Source: Planctomycetota bacterium (GTDB lineage Bacteria; Planctomycetota; Phycisphaerae; Sedimentisphaerales; Anaerobacaceae). From it: a DNA stretch of 49,974 bases. Location: assembly GCA_025459125.1 (NCBI GenBank), contig JALORE010000022.1:1-49974 (forward strand). Direction: 5' to 3'. Numbering within the stretch: position 1 is the stretch's first letter; every line of letters begins with the position of its first letter. The notes under the pieces are model-generated. The model did not search any database and was not told where the DNA came from. It saw only the letters and a list, made by a program, of their open reading frames with translations. The position numbers and the translations under genes were made by a program. This document shows, piece by piece, positions 25,137-34,331 of this stretch.

Positions 25137-27674
25137 CTACCGGGCGGGCGCACGCGCTTCAAGAGGACGTTCAAGCCGAACTGTCTTTATCTCCCACGGC
25201 CGAAGGTCCAAGGCCGGACCCACAACGCCCAGGTCGCGACCTTCCAGATCCACCTCCGTCAAGCGTGTCTCGCCCGGAGTGTGGCCCAGGGATGCCTTGC
25301 CACCGCCGCCGCGATACTCGTACACGCGCACGTACGTCTTGCCTTCGCGCTGGTACAAAGCCGAAACGAGTGCGTCCCTGGATTGCACGTCGACAGGCTG
25401 GAACATCGCACCCAAGCTCCCCTCGGCCGGTCGCGCCGCCGCGCCCACCAGCGGGAAGTTGTACTCCACGGCGCGCCGGTGCAGGTCCACCGCAACCCAG
25501 GGGCCGGCGAACGGATAGAGGGCAAATTCGTACTCGAAATCGCCGGCGAGCATGCGCGTGCCCCAGATATAATAGGCCGCGTAGGCCAGCGGAATCGAGA
25601 AGCCGCCATCCGGCTCCCGCACCGCGCCCATGGTCCCGCGGTTGAACACCGCCACTCCCCGGCTCCCATCTGCCACGGCCGTCCAGTAGAGCCCGTTGAC
25701 GTAGCAATCCACCGTTTCGCTGACCGCAAAGGGAAGATCGCGCACCCCCACCGCACTCTCGCTCACCGCGGGAAGTAACTTGAAACGCAGCTTGTCTTCG
25801 TGGACGAAGCCGGAGACCGAGTCCCGCACCTGGCCCGTGACCCGCCCGATCCTCTCTCCGGAGAACCGAAAACGCATCCAGCAGTCGATCCGCGGAATCT
25901 CGCGGTAAAATCTCATTTCCAGGGTGTACGGAATGGCTCCGATCAGACCCGTCTGGCGGGCGATCGCCCAGGTCCGTCCGCCGCGTGCGTCCTCCAGGGC
26001 CCAGCGTCCCTGCGCGACCAGGTCCTGCCCGTCGATCTTGCCGGCGAACAGGTGACTGGCCCCCTGCGGCCGCAGGAACTCCATGCCGGTGCGTCGGTCC
26101 TTGAGGGATGACAAGCCGCCCTCCGCATGCAACCGAACTTCCCAGAACGGCGTCGTGAGGGCCAGGTTATCACTGTCCACACGCAGAGCATCGGGGTCGC
26201 CGGCCGTCTTCGCAACGCCGGAGGCGGGACGCAGCTCAAACGCCCCCACGCTGAGCCCGTCGAGTTCTGCCAGAACCGCCAGCCGGGCCATGCGCAGACA
26301 GCCATCCGAGTACGTATCGGCCGCCAGAATGGCCGAAGGGACAACCTTGCCTCGGTGGCAGACCTCGAGGCCTGCGGCAAAGCCTTTCTCAAGGGCAACG
26401 GGTACCTCGATCCATGACGATCGCCGCCAGGAGACGGGATTGAAGATAACCACTTGCGGAAAGCCCCCGGAAGCCATCCGCGCGCCAAGCTGTTGCAGGG
26501 CTTTCGCGGTGACCTCGCGCGACAGCCGGATCGATTCCGGCAAGAACCGGCGGGCGTCCGCCAGCAGACCGCAGATCTGGATATCATGATGCTGGGCCAC
26601 CAGCAGACTCTTCCAGGCCTGCTCCAACTCGGCCGCGCCGCCATCTCCTCCGGCCAGAGCACTCAGGGTCGCGACGCGTTCGGCGGTGAGGACTCCTACC
26701 TCCGCGCGACGGGACAGGTTCCAGACCTCGTTGCCGCAATAGCCCCAGGGCATCCGCACGACGAAGTCATTGGCCGCGGTCCGCAGTTCCTCGCGCGGCA
26801 CCGGAAACAACCGGAGCAGTTCCTCCAGCAACACCCATTGAAAGCCGGGCTTCCCTTCGTACTCCTTGACGAGATCTTCCTTCCGCAGGCTCGCGTCGTC
26901 AGCACGGCTGGCCAAGAGTGGCTGGATGCGGTCGAACTCCCGGCGGAAATCGGCTGGGGATTGCCGGGCATCCGGTCCCGGATAGCGTGTCAGGATCCAG
27001 TTGTCCACCGTGGTCTTGCCGAACTGGGCCCCTTCGCCCTGGTAGGTCGGCACCGTCGCGACACGAGACCCATCCAGGCCCACCCACCAGCCGATCGGCA
27101 CGTCGAACACCGGATTGTATCCGTACATCATGTAGTGCGTGCGCATGATCGCGCCGCGGAAGCCAAAGCCTCGCAGAAGCTGTGGAATCTGCGCGTGCAT
27201 CGCGTGCTCGCTCATCAGGTATACGTCGGGTGCGGTCCCGAAGTACTTGCGGTCGGCAGCCAGGGCGTACTCGATCTGGCGGACGTTGGACTCCTCGTTG
27301 ACGAAGACCGACAGCGGCTGCCCGTACGTGCAGGTCCCGATGCCGAACCGGCCCCGGTACTTGCTTAGGTAACCCCGGATTTCGTCGAGCACCGTCGGAT
27401 CCTGGCGGGCCAGCTCGTCGTACGTATAGGCCTCGTTTTCCAGGCCGATCTTGAAGCTCGGATAGCGCTGGAGCCAATCCACCGCACCGTGCAGGTACTT
27501 GAGGAAGTGGTCCCGGCCCCACAGAACCAGCCCACCGTGATCGTAGGTCAAGAGATACAATGGCGCGTCCGTGGCCGCGCGTACTTGACCGGGAAGCGCC
27601 TCTGGGCTACCCAGCGTGATACGCCCAGTGGACAGGATCAACAAGATAGCAAGTACAGGCACATAGCGATGCAT
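25137..27674 (-). CDS. Secreted glycoside hydrolase family 38-like protein (alpha-mannosidase superfamily)
   Basis: 845 residues with a signal peptide (VPVLAILLILSTGRITLG). The first third resembles the GH38 (beta/alpha)7 barrel: FKIGLENEAYTYDELARQ, LMSEHAMHAQIPQLLRGFGF and LLVAQHHDIQICG, the last matching the A-Q-H-H-D block of alpha-mannosidases. The remainder is beta-rich, as in the mid and C-terminal domains of the family. The classical D-x-F-G-H metal/nucleophile motif is not obvious, so hydrolytic activity and specificity are uncertain. GAAGGTG precedes the ATG. It is flanked upstream by a repeat-rich spacer and probably transcribed alone. Confidence 0.7.
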   Translation of the reverse strand: MHRYVPVLAILLILSTGRITLGSPEALPGQVRAATDAPLYLLTYDHGGLVLWGRDHFLKYLHGAVDWLQRYPSFKIGLENEAYTYDELARQDPTVLDEIRGYLSKYRGRFGIGTCTYGQPLSVFVNEESNVRQIEYALAADRKYFGTAPDVYLMSEHAMHAQIPQLLRGFGFRGAIMRTHYMMYGYNPVFDVPIGWWVGLDGSRVATVPTYQGEGAQFGKTTVDNWILTRYPGPDARQSPADFRREFDRIQPLLASRADDASLRKEDLVKEYEGKPGFQWVLLEELLRLFPVPREELRTAANDFVVRMPWGYCGNEVWNLSRRAEVGVLTAERVATLSALAGGDGGAAELEQAWKSLLVAQHHDIQICGLLADARRFLPESIRLSREVTAKALQQLGARMASGGFPQVVIFNPVSWRRSSWIEVPVALEKGFAAGLEVCHRGKVVPSAILAADTYSDGCLRMARLAVLAELDGLSVGAFELRPASGVAKTAGDPDALRVDSDNLALTTPFWEVRLHAEGGLSSLKDRRTGMEFLRPQGASHLFAGKIDGQDLVAQGRWALEDARGGRTWAIARQTGLIGAIPYTLEMRFYREIPRIDCWMRFRFSGERIGRVTGQVRDSVSGFVHEDKLRFKLLPAVSESAVGVRDLPFAVSETVDCYVNGLYWTAVADGSRGVAVFNRGTMGAVREPDGGFSIPLAYAAYYIWGTRMLAGDFEYEFALYPFAGPWVAVDLHRRAVEYNFPLVGAAARPAEGSLGAMFQPVDVQSRDALVSALYQREGKTYVRVYEYRGGGGKASLGHTPGETRLTEVDLEGRDLGVVGPALDLRPWEIKTVRLERPLEARAPAR

Positions 27675-27743
27675 GGGTCACCTTCGATGATTTCGCAGAT
27701 CGCAGGTTGGTCTCACGTCGGGCACAAGCAATCCCACCCTCCC

Positions 27744-27772
27744 CAAGGCCTTCGGCCTTGAGGCTGCCACCC
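27744..27772. repeat. CAAGGCCTTCGGCCTTG hairpin with TGCCACCC end
   Basis: CAAGGCC-TTC-GGCCTTG is a perfect 7-bp hairpin followed by AGGCTGCCACCC, the right end of the GGGTGGCA-bounded family. A related fragment occurs at 49844-49859. Together with the next element it fills the gene-free 27675-28014 spacer. Confidence 0.6.
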
Positions 27773-27893
27773 GAAAAAACACGGCGCTGTGGGGGAGACT
27801 CCATGGCGAGAAGATGATAGCGTGCCGGCCGGCGGGAAGGCAAGGCCCCGCTACAAGCAGGACAATCACAAAGTCCCGGGAATGACTCTGCCT

Positions 27894-27981
27894 GGGCGGC
27901 ATCGTCAAGGCCAAAGGCCTTGGCGATGGTCCTGCGCGAGGGAAAGTCACCATCGCCAAGCTGCGCTTGACGATGCCACCC
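27894..27981. repeat. GGGTGGCA-bounded nested palindrome, copy 2
   Basis: The outer arms GGCATCGTCAAG (27898-27909) and CTTGACGATGCC (27966-27977) and inner arms CTTGGCGATGGT (27919-27930) and ACCATCGCCAAG (27949-27960) are all perfect. The outer and inner arms are variants of the same word, as in the copy at 5070. The right end is TGCCACCC and the left GGGCGGCA. Confidence 0.82.
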
Positions 27982-28014
27982 GGGGCACCGGCGGACTTTG
28001 CGTTGGCCCTGCCG

Positions 28015-28905
28015 CTACGAGTCCAGTCCCGCGGCTCGTTGGGCGGATTCGACCGTGTTGTAAAGCAGCATGGTGATCGTCATGGGACCGACCCCGCCGG
28101 GGACGGGGGTGATGAGTGAGGCCTTGTCTTTCACCGCGTCGAAATCGACGTCGCCGACGAGCCGATAGCCCGTCTTCTTCGTGGCGTCGGTCACGCGGTT
28201 GACACCCACATCGATGACCACGACGCCGTCCCGGACCATGTCGGCGGTGATCGTGCCGGGCCGGCCCGCGGCGGCGATGAGAATGTCGGCTTGGCGGGTG
28301 AAATAGGCCAGGTCCTTGGTGCGCGTGTGACAGACAGTGACAGTGGCGTTGCCCGTGCGGCTCTTCTGGATCAACATGTTGGCGAGGGGCTTACCCACGA
28401 TGTTGCTGCGGCCGACAATCACGACGTGCGCCCCATCGAGCGTCACGCCGTTGCGGACAAGCAACTGCACCACGCCATGCGGCGTGCAGGGCAGAAAAGC
28501 CTTCTCCCCCACCACCATCTTGCCGACGTTGACGGGATGAAAGCCATCGACGTCCTTATTCGGATCGATCGCCAGCAGAACCTCGACTTCCTTGAGATGC
28601 CGCGGCAGCGGCAGTTGCACCAGGATGCCGTTGATCCTGGGATCGCCGTTCATCCGCTGCACCAGGGCGATCAGGTCTTCCTGGGACGTGTCGGCGGGCA
28701 GGCGGTTGTCGTCGGAGAAGATGCCGATCTCGGCGCAGGCACGTTCCTTACCGGTCACATAGGACTGCGAGGCGGGATCGTCCCCCACCAGGATCACACC
28801 CAGGCCGGGCACAATCCCCTGCGTCTTGAGCCGGGTGACCTCAGCCTGGAGCTCAGCCCTGATGTCCGCCGCCACCTGCTTGCCGTCAATGATTCGCGCC
28901 GTCAT
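28015..28905 (-). CDS. folD: Bifunctional methylenetetrahydrofolate dehydrogenase/cyclohydrolase
   Basis: 296 residues, the usual FolD length. SYVTGKERACAEIGI contains the Y-x3-K catalytic pair, GILVQLPLPRHL and PNKDVDGFHPVNVGKM are the folate-binding signatures, and VVIVGRSNIVGKPLANML is the NADP-binding block. PVPGGVGPMTITMLLYNT is the C-terminal signature. It interconverts methylene-, methenyl- and formyl-tetrahydrofolate in the cytoplasm. It lies 42 bases downstream of fhs on the same strand, so the two form a C1-folate operon. GGAGAAGG precedes the ATG at 28905. Confidence 0.97.
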   Translation of the reverse strand: MTARIIDGKQVAADIRAELQAEVTRLKTQGIVPGLGVILVGDDPASQSYVTGKERACAEIGIFSDDNRLPADTSQEDLIALVQRMNGDPRINGILVQLPLPRHLKEVEVLLAIDPNKDVDGFHPVNVGKMVVGEKAFLPCTPHGVVQLLVRNGVTLDGAHVVIVGRSNIVGKPLANMLIQKSRTGNATVTVCHTRTKDLAYFTRQADILIAAAGRPGTITADMVRDGVVVIDVGVNRVTDATKKTGYRLVGDVDFDAVKDKASLITPVPGGVGPMTITMLLYNTVESAQRAAGLDS

Positions 28906-28947
28906 GCCTTCTCCATTGATGATGGATAATCCGTCATCAATGATCCA

Positions 28948-30711
28948 TCAGAACAATCCGTGGACTTTCCCGGTGTTGACGTCCACATCGATGCGCCGGA
29001 AGGCCGGGTCGGAGCCGGTGCCCGGCATCAGCTTGATCTCCCCGGCCACCGGGACCACGAAGCCGGCGCCTTTGTATACGAGAATGTCGTTGATGGGAAG
29101 AAGCCAGCCGCGCGGGCGGCCCTTCAATTCCGGGTCGTGCGAGAGGCTCTGCTGTGTCTTGGCCATGCAGGTGCCCAGGCTCGTGCCGAGCGATTCCGCC
29201 TCCAGGGCCTTGGCCTTGGCGAGCGCGCGGTCGCTGTACGTCACGCCATCGGCCCCGTAGACCTCCCGGGCAATGCGCTCAATGCGTTGCCGCAACGGGA
29301 CCGTCAGATCGTAGAGGAAGTGGAAATCGTTCTTCTCGCGGCAGGTCGCCATGACCGCCTCCGCCAACTCGCGGGCCCCGGCACCGCCGTGGAGCCAGTG
29401 GGCGGACGTGACCGCCCGCGCCCCCAGGGCTTCCGCGGCCCGACGGACGGCCTGGATTTCCGCCGGGGTGTCGGTCTTGAACTGATTCAGGCAGACAATC
29501 GGCCGCACACCGCTCTTGCGTACAATGTCGATGTGTGCGGCGAGGTTCTCGCATCCCTTTTCGACCAACCCGACGTTCTCGCTGGTGTAGGCGGCATCGA
29601 GCGGCATACCCGGCTTGACCGCGGGACCGCCGCCGTGCATCTTGAGCGCCCGCAGGGTGGCGACGATCACCACCGCGTCGGGCCGCAGGCCCGACATGCG
29701 GCACTTGAGGTTCCAGAATTTCTCGTAGCCGATATCGGCGGCAAAACCGCTCTCCGTGACGTGGTAGTCGGCCAGCTTCGTGCCCAGCCGGTCGGCGATG
29801 ATCGAGCTTTGGCCGATGGCGATATTGGCAAAAGGTCCCGCGTGGATGAACACCGGCTGGCCTTCGATGGTCTGCACCAGGCTGGGATTGATCGCGTCGA
29901 GCAACCACGCGGTCATGGCGCCGTCGACGCCCAAGTCCGCGGTCGTGACTTCCCGGCCGCTGCGACTGTATGCGACGACCATTCGCGCGATCCGCTCGCG
30001 CAGGTCCTTCAGGTCCCGTGCGACCGCCAGGATCGCCATGACTTCACTGGCGACGGTCATCTGGAAGCCCGAGTCCATCTCGAACCCGTCCATCTTGCCG
30101 CCCAGCCCGATGTGGATCTTCCGCAGGGCCTGGGCGCAGAAATCGATGGCCCAGCCGATCTGGACGCGGTTCGGATCGATGTCCAAACGCGTCAGGCCGC
30201 TGCGGGCCAGCCGCTCGTCGTCGTAGTTCCGCTCGTGCTGCAAACGCGCGGTCAAAGCCACCATGGCCAGGTTGTGGGCATTGGTGACGCAGTCGATGTC
30301 GCCCGTCAGGCGGATGGAAATGGGGGTCAGCGGCACGCACTGGGCCAGTCCGCCTCCAGCCGCGGAGCCTTTGATATTGAAGGTCGGCCCGCTACTCGGC
30401 TGGCGGATCGCGCCGCAAACGCGTTGACCCAGCTTGCCGAGCCCCTCGATCAAACCGATCGTGGTCGTCGTCTTGCCCTCACCCAGGGGCGTCGGGGTGA
30501 TGGCGGTCACGTCGATGTACTTGGCCGTAGGGGCACCCTGCAGCCGTGCGAGCACCTTCTGATAGTCGACTTTCGCCAGCTTGTTGCCGTAAGGAATCAG
30601 CTCCTGCCCCCGCAAACCGAGTTCGGCGGCCAGTTGCTGAATTGGCTTCATGTGCTCTTCGGCCGCCGCCGCGATCTCCCAGTCCTGCATTTTGCGTGGA
30701 TCCAGATCCAT
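28948..30711 (-). CDS. fhs: Formate-tetrahydrofolate ligase
   Basis: 587 residues from the ATG at 30711. [22 protein letters not shown] is the ATP-binding P-loop signature of Fhs, and [19 protein letters not shown] and [18 protein letters not shown] are further family blocks. It joins formate to tetrahydrofolate using ATP, feeding C1 units to FolD. The start is uncertain: family proteins begin near M-x-S/D-x-E-I-A, which here is [14 protein letters not shown] (ATG at 30690) or the ATG at 30711. An ATG at 30789 has GAGGG upstream but would add an unusual arginine-rich extension. The 30712-31025 spacer holds the hairpin at 30975 and otherwise nothing clear. Confidence 0.93.
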   Translation of the reverse strand: MDLDPRKMQDWEIAAAAEEHMKPIQQLAAELGLRGQELIPYGNKLAKVDYQKVLARLQGAPTAKYIDVTAITPTPLGEGKTTTTIGLIEGLGKLGQRVCGAIRQPSSGPTFNIKGSAAGGGLAQCVPLTPISIRLTGDIDCVTNAHNLAMVALTARLQHERNYDDERLARSGLTRLDIDPNRVQIGWAIDFCAQALRKIHIGLGGKMDGFEMDSGFQMTVASEVMAILAVARDLKDLRERIARMVVAYSRSGREVTTADLGVDGAMTAWLLDAINPSLVQTIEGQPVFIHAGPFANIAIGQSSIIADRLGTKLADYHVTESGFAADIGYEKFWNLKCRMSGLRPDAVVIVATLRALKMHGGGPAVKPGMPLDAAYTSENVGLVEKGCENLAAHIDIVRKSGVRPIVCLNQFKTDTPAEIQAVRRAAEALGARAVTSAHWLHGGAGARELAEAVMATCREKNDFHFLYDLTVPLRQRIERIAREVYGADGVTYSDRALAKAKALEAESLGTSLGTCMAKTQQSLSHDPELKGRPRGWLLPINDILVYKGAGFVVPVAGEIKLMPGTGSDPAFRRIDVDVNTGKVHGLF

Positions 30712-30974
30712 TCGAGAAGACTTCCATCGGGCGGGCACGACAGCACTTCGAGGCCACCGTAGCCGAACCTCCCTATCTTGCAGTTTCATCGAACCCTCGT
30801 ACGCCAGCATTCCACCTTCAGTTTCGGTACACCTACGAACCATTATGCTGGAATACGAGTCCGGCAAGTAACCGCCCAGGGCTGTTTTTTTGCACTATCC
30901 TGCTATTTCAGCGGTTCCCGGCCTCAAAAAGTGTGGTTCACCTTCCTCCTCGACATCCCCCACAGACGGAGACA

Positions 30975-31007
30975 GCACCTGCCCGGACCAGTTGTCCGGG
31001 CAGGTGC
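30975..31007. terminator. Perfect 14-bp hairpin at the end of the coiled-coil gene
   Basis: GCACCTGCCCGGAC (30975-30988) and GTCCGGGCAGGTGC (30994-31007) enclose a 5-base loop, 18 bases downstream of the minus-strand coiled-coil gene. No T-run follows on either strand. It may be a terminator or processing stem without a U-tract; the role is inferred only from position. Confidence 0.5.
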
Positions 31008-31025
31008 GTTCATCATGGCATCGGG

Positions 31026-31943
31026 TTATCTTTCCGCGCGCCGACTGCGCATCTCGTTTACGGCCTGCCAGAGCCGTCCGATTTCCCCCTTGAGTTCTTC
31101 CAGGCCGCGGACGATCTTGTCCTGGACTTCACCGAGTCCGGGCGGACCCATCCGATCGTCCTCACGCGGCCCCTGTTCGCGCAACTGCTGCTCCAGTCGC
31201 TCGACCTTCTGCCGCAGTTGCTCGGCCTCCTCGTGACGTCCGGCGGCCTTGGCTTCCCGGGCCTCGTTCATCAATCGCTCGATCTGCATCTTGATTTCCT
31301 GCCGTTCCCGTTCGCGCGGCCCCGGCTCCTGAAGCATGCGCTCCAGTCGCTTGGCTTCCTGCCCGAGACGTTCGGCATCTTCGACCCGGCCCTGCTCCTT
31401 GGCTTGCCGGGCCTCATTCATCAGCCGCTCGATCTGCTGCTTGATCTCCTGCCGCTCCCGCTCGCGCGAATCCAGCCGTCGCGTCTGAAACTCCTGCACC
31501 AATCCCTGGGCGCGCCGGCGCAGTTCCGGTATCGCCTGCCAGCGCCCCTCCCGCTCCACCCGGGCGGGGGCACCTCTGCCCTCGTCCAATTCACGACCCA
31601 TCCGTTCCCGGTCCACTGGGACCCGGCTGCGGTCCATCAGCCGTCTGGCCGCCATGTCCAATTCGTCGGCCTGACGACGCAGCCGGTCGGCCAGCTCCTG
31701 GGCCTCACGTGCCCGGGCCCGCAACTCCTCGGCCTGCTGACGCAGCACCGGGACGGGCAGACCGAGCCCCATGGGTCCAAGCGGCATCGGCGGTCCCGCC
31801 GGCGTCGGCGGCACGGGCCGCACGTCGGGAAGCGGCGGCGGACCCACCGGGTCGCCCCCGGGAGGCTCCTGCGCCTGCACGGCCGATACGAGCGCCAGGA
31901 CCGCTACCACCGTCATCAACACTATGTTCTTTTCGCGCCACAT
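31026..31943 (-). CDS. Secreted Pro-rich/coiled-coil protein with a tandem 50-residue repeat
   Basis: 305 residues. The signal peptide IVLMTVVAVLALVSAVQAQ is followed by a proline-rich stretch (about 26-65) and a long, highly charged coiled coil. Residues 160-209 and 210-259 are a tandem duplication, each beginning RERERQEIK and containing QIERLMNEAR, encoded at 31466-31317 and 31316-31167. The final part returns to coiled coil (EVQDKIVRGLEELKGEIGRLW). AAAAGGAGA nine bases upstream sets the start. Probably a periplasmic or surface structural protein; no enzymatic motif is seen. Coiled-coil proteins of this type occur widely in planctomycetes, but no specific family is recognised. Confidence 0.8.
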   Translation of the reverse strand: MWREKNIVLMTVVAVLALVSAVQAQEPPGGDPVGPPPLPDVRPVPPTPAGPPMPLGPMGLGLPVPVLRQQAEELRARAREAQELADRLRRQADELDMAARRLMDRSRVPVDRERMGRELDEGRGAPARVEREGRWQAIPELRRRAQGLVQEFQTRRLDSRERERQEIKQQIERLMNEARQAKEQGRVEDAERLGQEAKRLERMLQEPGPRERERQEIKMQIERLMNEAREAKAAGRHEEAEQLRQKVERLEQQLREQGPREDDRMGPPGLGEVQDKIVRGLEELKGEIGRLWQAVNEMRSRRAER

Positions 31944-32003
31944 AGCAACCGTCTCCTTTTCTCTTATCTTTCGACACCTGTTTCCATCTGCTTTAGAGCC
32001 ATC

Positions 32004-33299
32004 TTATACGACGATCTCTTCCTTGTCGGTATCGAACCGCGCGGTCTTGCCGGCCTGCAGGCCGAGCATGCCCATCTGGAGCGCCGTCTGGACATGATAC
32101 GCCAGATCCATCGTACTGGCAGTCTCTTTCTGGCCGGACCGGCAGCAGGCCAGGAAGTCCCGCCAGTAGCCGGTGAAATCCTCGCCGTGCTCGATGGCGA
32201 AACGCTGGGGCTTCTTCTTCGAGCCGTCGGCGGGGATAAAGACGATCTCTTTGCCCTCGATCGTCAGGGTGCCTTCCCAACCCCGGATCACCGGCACCCG
32301 GCCCGGCGCCCCGCGGCCGCCCGCTCCCTGGTAGTCGTTGCCCTGCGTCCCCAGGACGGCGACCGTAATCCCCTCGGGGTAGTCGATCAGCGTGTTGAAG
32401 GTGTCCGGGATCTCGCGCTCCTGGTAGCGGTACTTGCCGCCGGTGGCGACCACCATGCTGGGCATCTTGACCCCGAGCATGTACAGCATGGGCGTCAGGC
32501 TGTGCGGGAACAGGTCGGTGGAGGGCCCGCCCGCGTAGTCCTCGTACATCCGCCAGCGGAAGAACCGGCTGACATCGAACGGGCGTTTCGGCATATCGCC
32601 CAGGAAGGCCTCCCAGTTCAGATCCGGCCCCGGCTTGGCGTTCGGGTCGTCGATCCGCATGCCGCGCTCGCCCCAGTCGCCAACGCGGAAATAGCCGCAC
32701 TCGGCGTGGATGGGTTTGCCGATCAGGCCGTCCACGACCAGTTTGCGCATCTGGTGATACGCCGAATCCGACATCCCCTGCGAGCCCAGGATGAAGGCCC
32801 GGTCGGATTCTCGAACCGTATGGGCCAGCTTCTTGGTCAGCTCGAACTGCCGCCAGTGCGTCACCGGCTTCTCGCAATAGACGTGCTTGCCTGCCTTGAT
32901 CGCATCGATGGCCTGCTGGCCGTGATGGTGGTCGGGCGTGGAGATGCAGACCACGTCCACGTTCGGATCGGCCAGCAGTTCGCGATAGTCCATGTACGCC
33001 TTGCCGCCGTACCCCTCGATGCGCTTGTTCAGTCGCGGCCGGTAGATGTCGCACGATGCGACAATCTCGATCGGATCCTTCCCCTGCGTCTTGAGCCAAT
33101 GCACCGCCTGGAAATGGGCCCCGCTGCGTCCCCCGCAGCCGATGAACCCGATCCCCAACCGCTCATTGGCGCCGAGCGCTCTGCCGCCAAAAGGCTTCTG
33201 GGCCGCGGCCACCAGCGCCGCTCCGGCAACGGTGCCCGCGCTCTGCACGAATTGCCGCCGGCTGATCGTTGTGCTTGAGTTCCCACTGTTTTCGTTCAT
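32004..33299 (-). CDS. Tat-exported Gfo/Idh/MocA-family oxidoreductase (copy 4)
   Basis: 431 residues with the twin-arginine signal ISRRQFVQSAGTVAGAALVA. GIGFIGCGGRSGAHF is the nucleotide-binding loop, VYCEKPVTHW the E-K-P motif, and YEDYAGGPSTDLFPHSL carries the conserved Asp and His. The start at 33299 is chosen because GAGGTGAGGA, overlapping the stop of the preceding DUF6807 gene, lies nine bases upstream; a GTG at 33314 overlaps that stop. Coupling to the DUF6807 gene and the TIM-barrel isomerase suggests a three-gene unit for oxidation and isomerisation of a sugar derivative. Confidence 0.89.
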   Translation of the reverse strand: MNENSGNSSTTISRRQFVQSAGTVAGAALVAAAQKPFGGRALGANERLGIGFIGCGGRSGAHFQAVHWLKTQGKDPIEIVASCDIYRPRLNKRIEGYGGKAYMDYRELLADPNVDVVCISTPDHHHGQQAIDAIKAGKHVYCEKPVTHWRQFELTKKLAHTVRESDRAFILGSQGMSDSAYHQMRKLVVDGLIGKPIHAECGYFRVGDWGERGMRIDDPNAKPGPDLNWEAFLGDMPKRPFDVSRFFRWRMYEDYAGGPSTDLFPHSLTPMLYMLGVKMPSMVVATGGKYRYQEREIPDTFNTLIDYPEGITVAVLGTQGNDYQGAGGRGAPGRVPVIRGWEGTLTIEGKEIVFIPADGSKKKPQRFAIEHGEDFTGYWRDFLACCRSGQKETASTMDLAYHVQTALQMGMLGLQAGKTARFDTDKEEIVV

Positions 33300-33310
33300 G
33301 GTAATCATCC

Positions 33311-34312
33311 TCACCTCGGCAGTATGGCCTTTTCAAGCTGCTCCACCGCCAGGAGTGCAGCCACCCAGATCCTGTATAACTCCTCAATCCGTGACGTGTC
33401 GGCGCGACCATCCCACAGAGCCACCGCATACCGCAGTCGTAGCGGCTTATCGGCAGGTACCTTCAGGGACTCCTCATGCAATCGTAGTGTGGCCGACAGG
33501 TAGGCAAAAGGCTTGGCCATGGTGAACCAGGTGGCCGGATGCCGGGGATTGTCCGGATGGTCGAACATCGCAACGGTCACGGTCCTGCCGTCGGCCTGCG
33601 CCGTGTAGGCGCACCACCGCGAACGTGCCAGCCTCTCATCACCCCGAAAGATCACGCCGGGATCATCGTCCGCATTGCGAAACTCGCCCGTGGTATCCAT
33701 TGATCGCGGGAAACGCAGGCCCAGCCCATGATAATGGGAGCCGCTCAGCACGACGGAGTCCTTTCCCGGCGGAACGGACAGTGTGGATTCCCACATGAGG
33801 GCCGTGACCCCCAACTTCCCGGGCCGGTCAACGGCGAGGGCCCGGCGTTCCATCAGCAACGGCTCACTCTTCGGCTGCGCGACCCACCGGATCGATTCCG
33901 CAAACAGAGGCCAGTGATGGCCCTCTGGACGGGCCACGGAGACGTCGTCGAAGCGCAGGTGCTGCTGCTTGCCCGGCAGCCGTTCGAAATGGCCGCCCGG
34001 CGGATTGGGAGCCTCGCCCCAAAAATCGACGTTGTCCACAGCGCAGGCGAACATCAAGGCGTGATGGTGCAGATGGTCCGACGGCGCATCGAGCAGCACG
34101 TTGATACCACCCGGCGTGAGAAGTTCCTTCACGTATGGCTTGAACGGGACACTGCCGTGCCGATACTGCATCAGAAGCGCACCGCTCTCGCGCACGGCCA
34201 GGCTGTTGGCATCGACCACGATCTGAAGCGGTCCTCTCGCCCCGGCCTCCGGCAGCAACGTCAGAACAGCAAGGAGCACCCCGGCAATGACGGGCACGCG
34301 GTTGCTACTCAT
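33311..34312 (-). CDS. DUF6807 (PmoA-like) secreted protein
   Basis: 333 residues with a signal peptide (VPVIAGVLLAVLTLLPEAGA). DAPSDHLHHHALMFACAVDN and VDFWGEAP are the histidine-rich hallmark of the family formerly called PmoA (PF14100, DUF6807), and GSHYHGLGLRFPRSMD and WFTMAKPFAYLSATL are typical later blocks. The fold is beta-rich. The family is common beside Gfo/Idh/MocA genes in Planctomycetota and Bacteroidota polysaccharide loci, and its biochemical role is not established; the 'methane oxygenase' name is misleading. It starts 19 bases after the isomerase stop and its stop overlaps the ribosome-binding site of Gfo copy 4. Confidence 0.82.
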   Translation of the reverse strand: MSSNRVPVIAGVLLAVLTLLPEAGARGPLQIVVDANSLAVRESGALLMQYRHGSVPFKPYVKELLTPGGINVLLDAPSDHLHHHALMFACAVDNVDFWGEAPNPPGGHFERLPGKQQHLRFDDVSVARPEGHHWPLFAESIRWVAQPKSEPLLMERRALAVDRPGKLGVTALMWESTLSVPPGKDSVVLSGSHYHGLGLRFPRSMDTTGEFRNADDDPGVIFRGDERLARSRWCAYTAQADGRTVTVAMFDHPDNPRHPATWFTMAKPFAYLSATLRLHEESLKVPADKPLRLRYAVALWDGRADTSRIEELYRIWVAALLAVEQLEKAILPR

Positions 34313-34331
34313 CGTTCTTCTCCTTCCCGGC

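Noticed and set aside
28960-30762. 600-codon plus-strand frame opposite fhs
   Set aside because: fhs has P-loop and family signatures on the minus strand; the opposite frame is a composition shadow.
30546-33278. 910-codon plus-strand frame across fhs start, the coiled-coil gene and Gfo copy 4
   Set aside because: It crosses spacers and three real minus-strand genes and shows only frame-shadow composition, rich in Leu/Pro/Arg.
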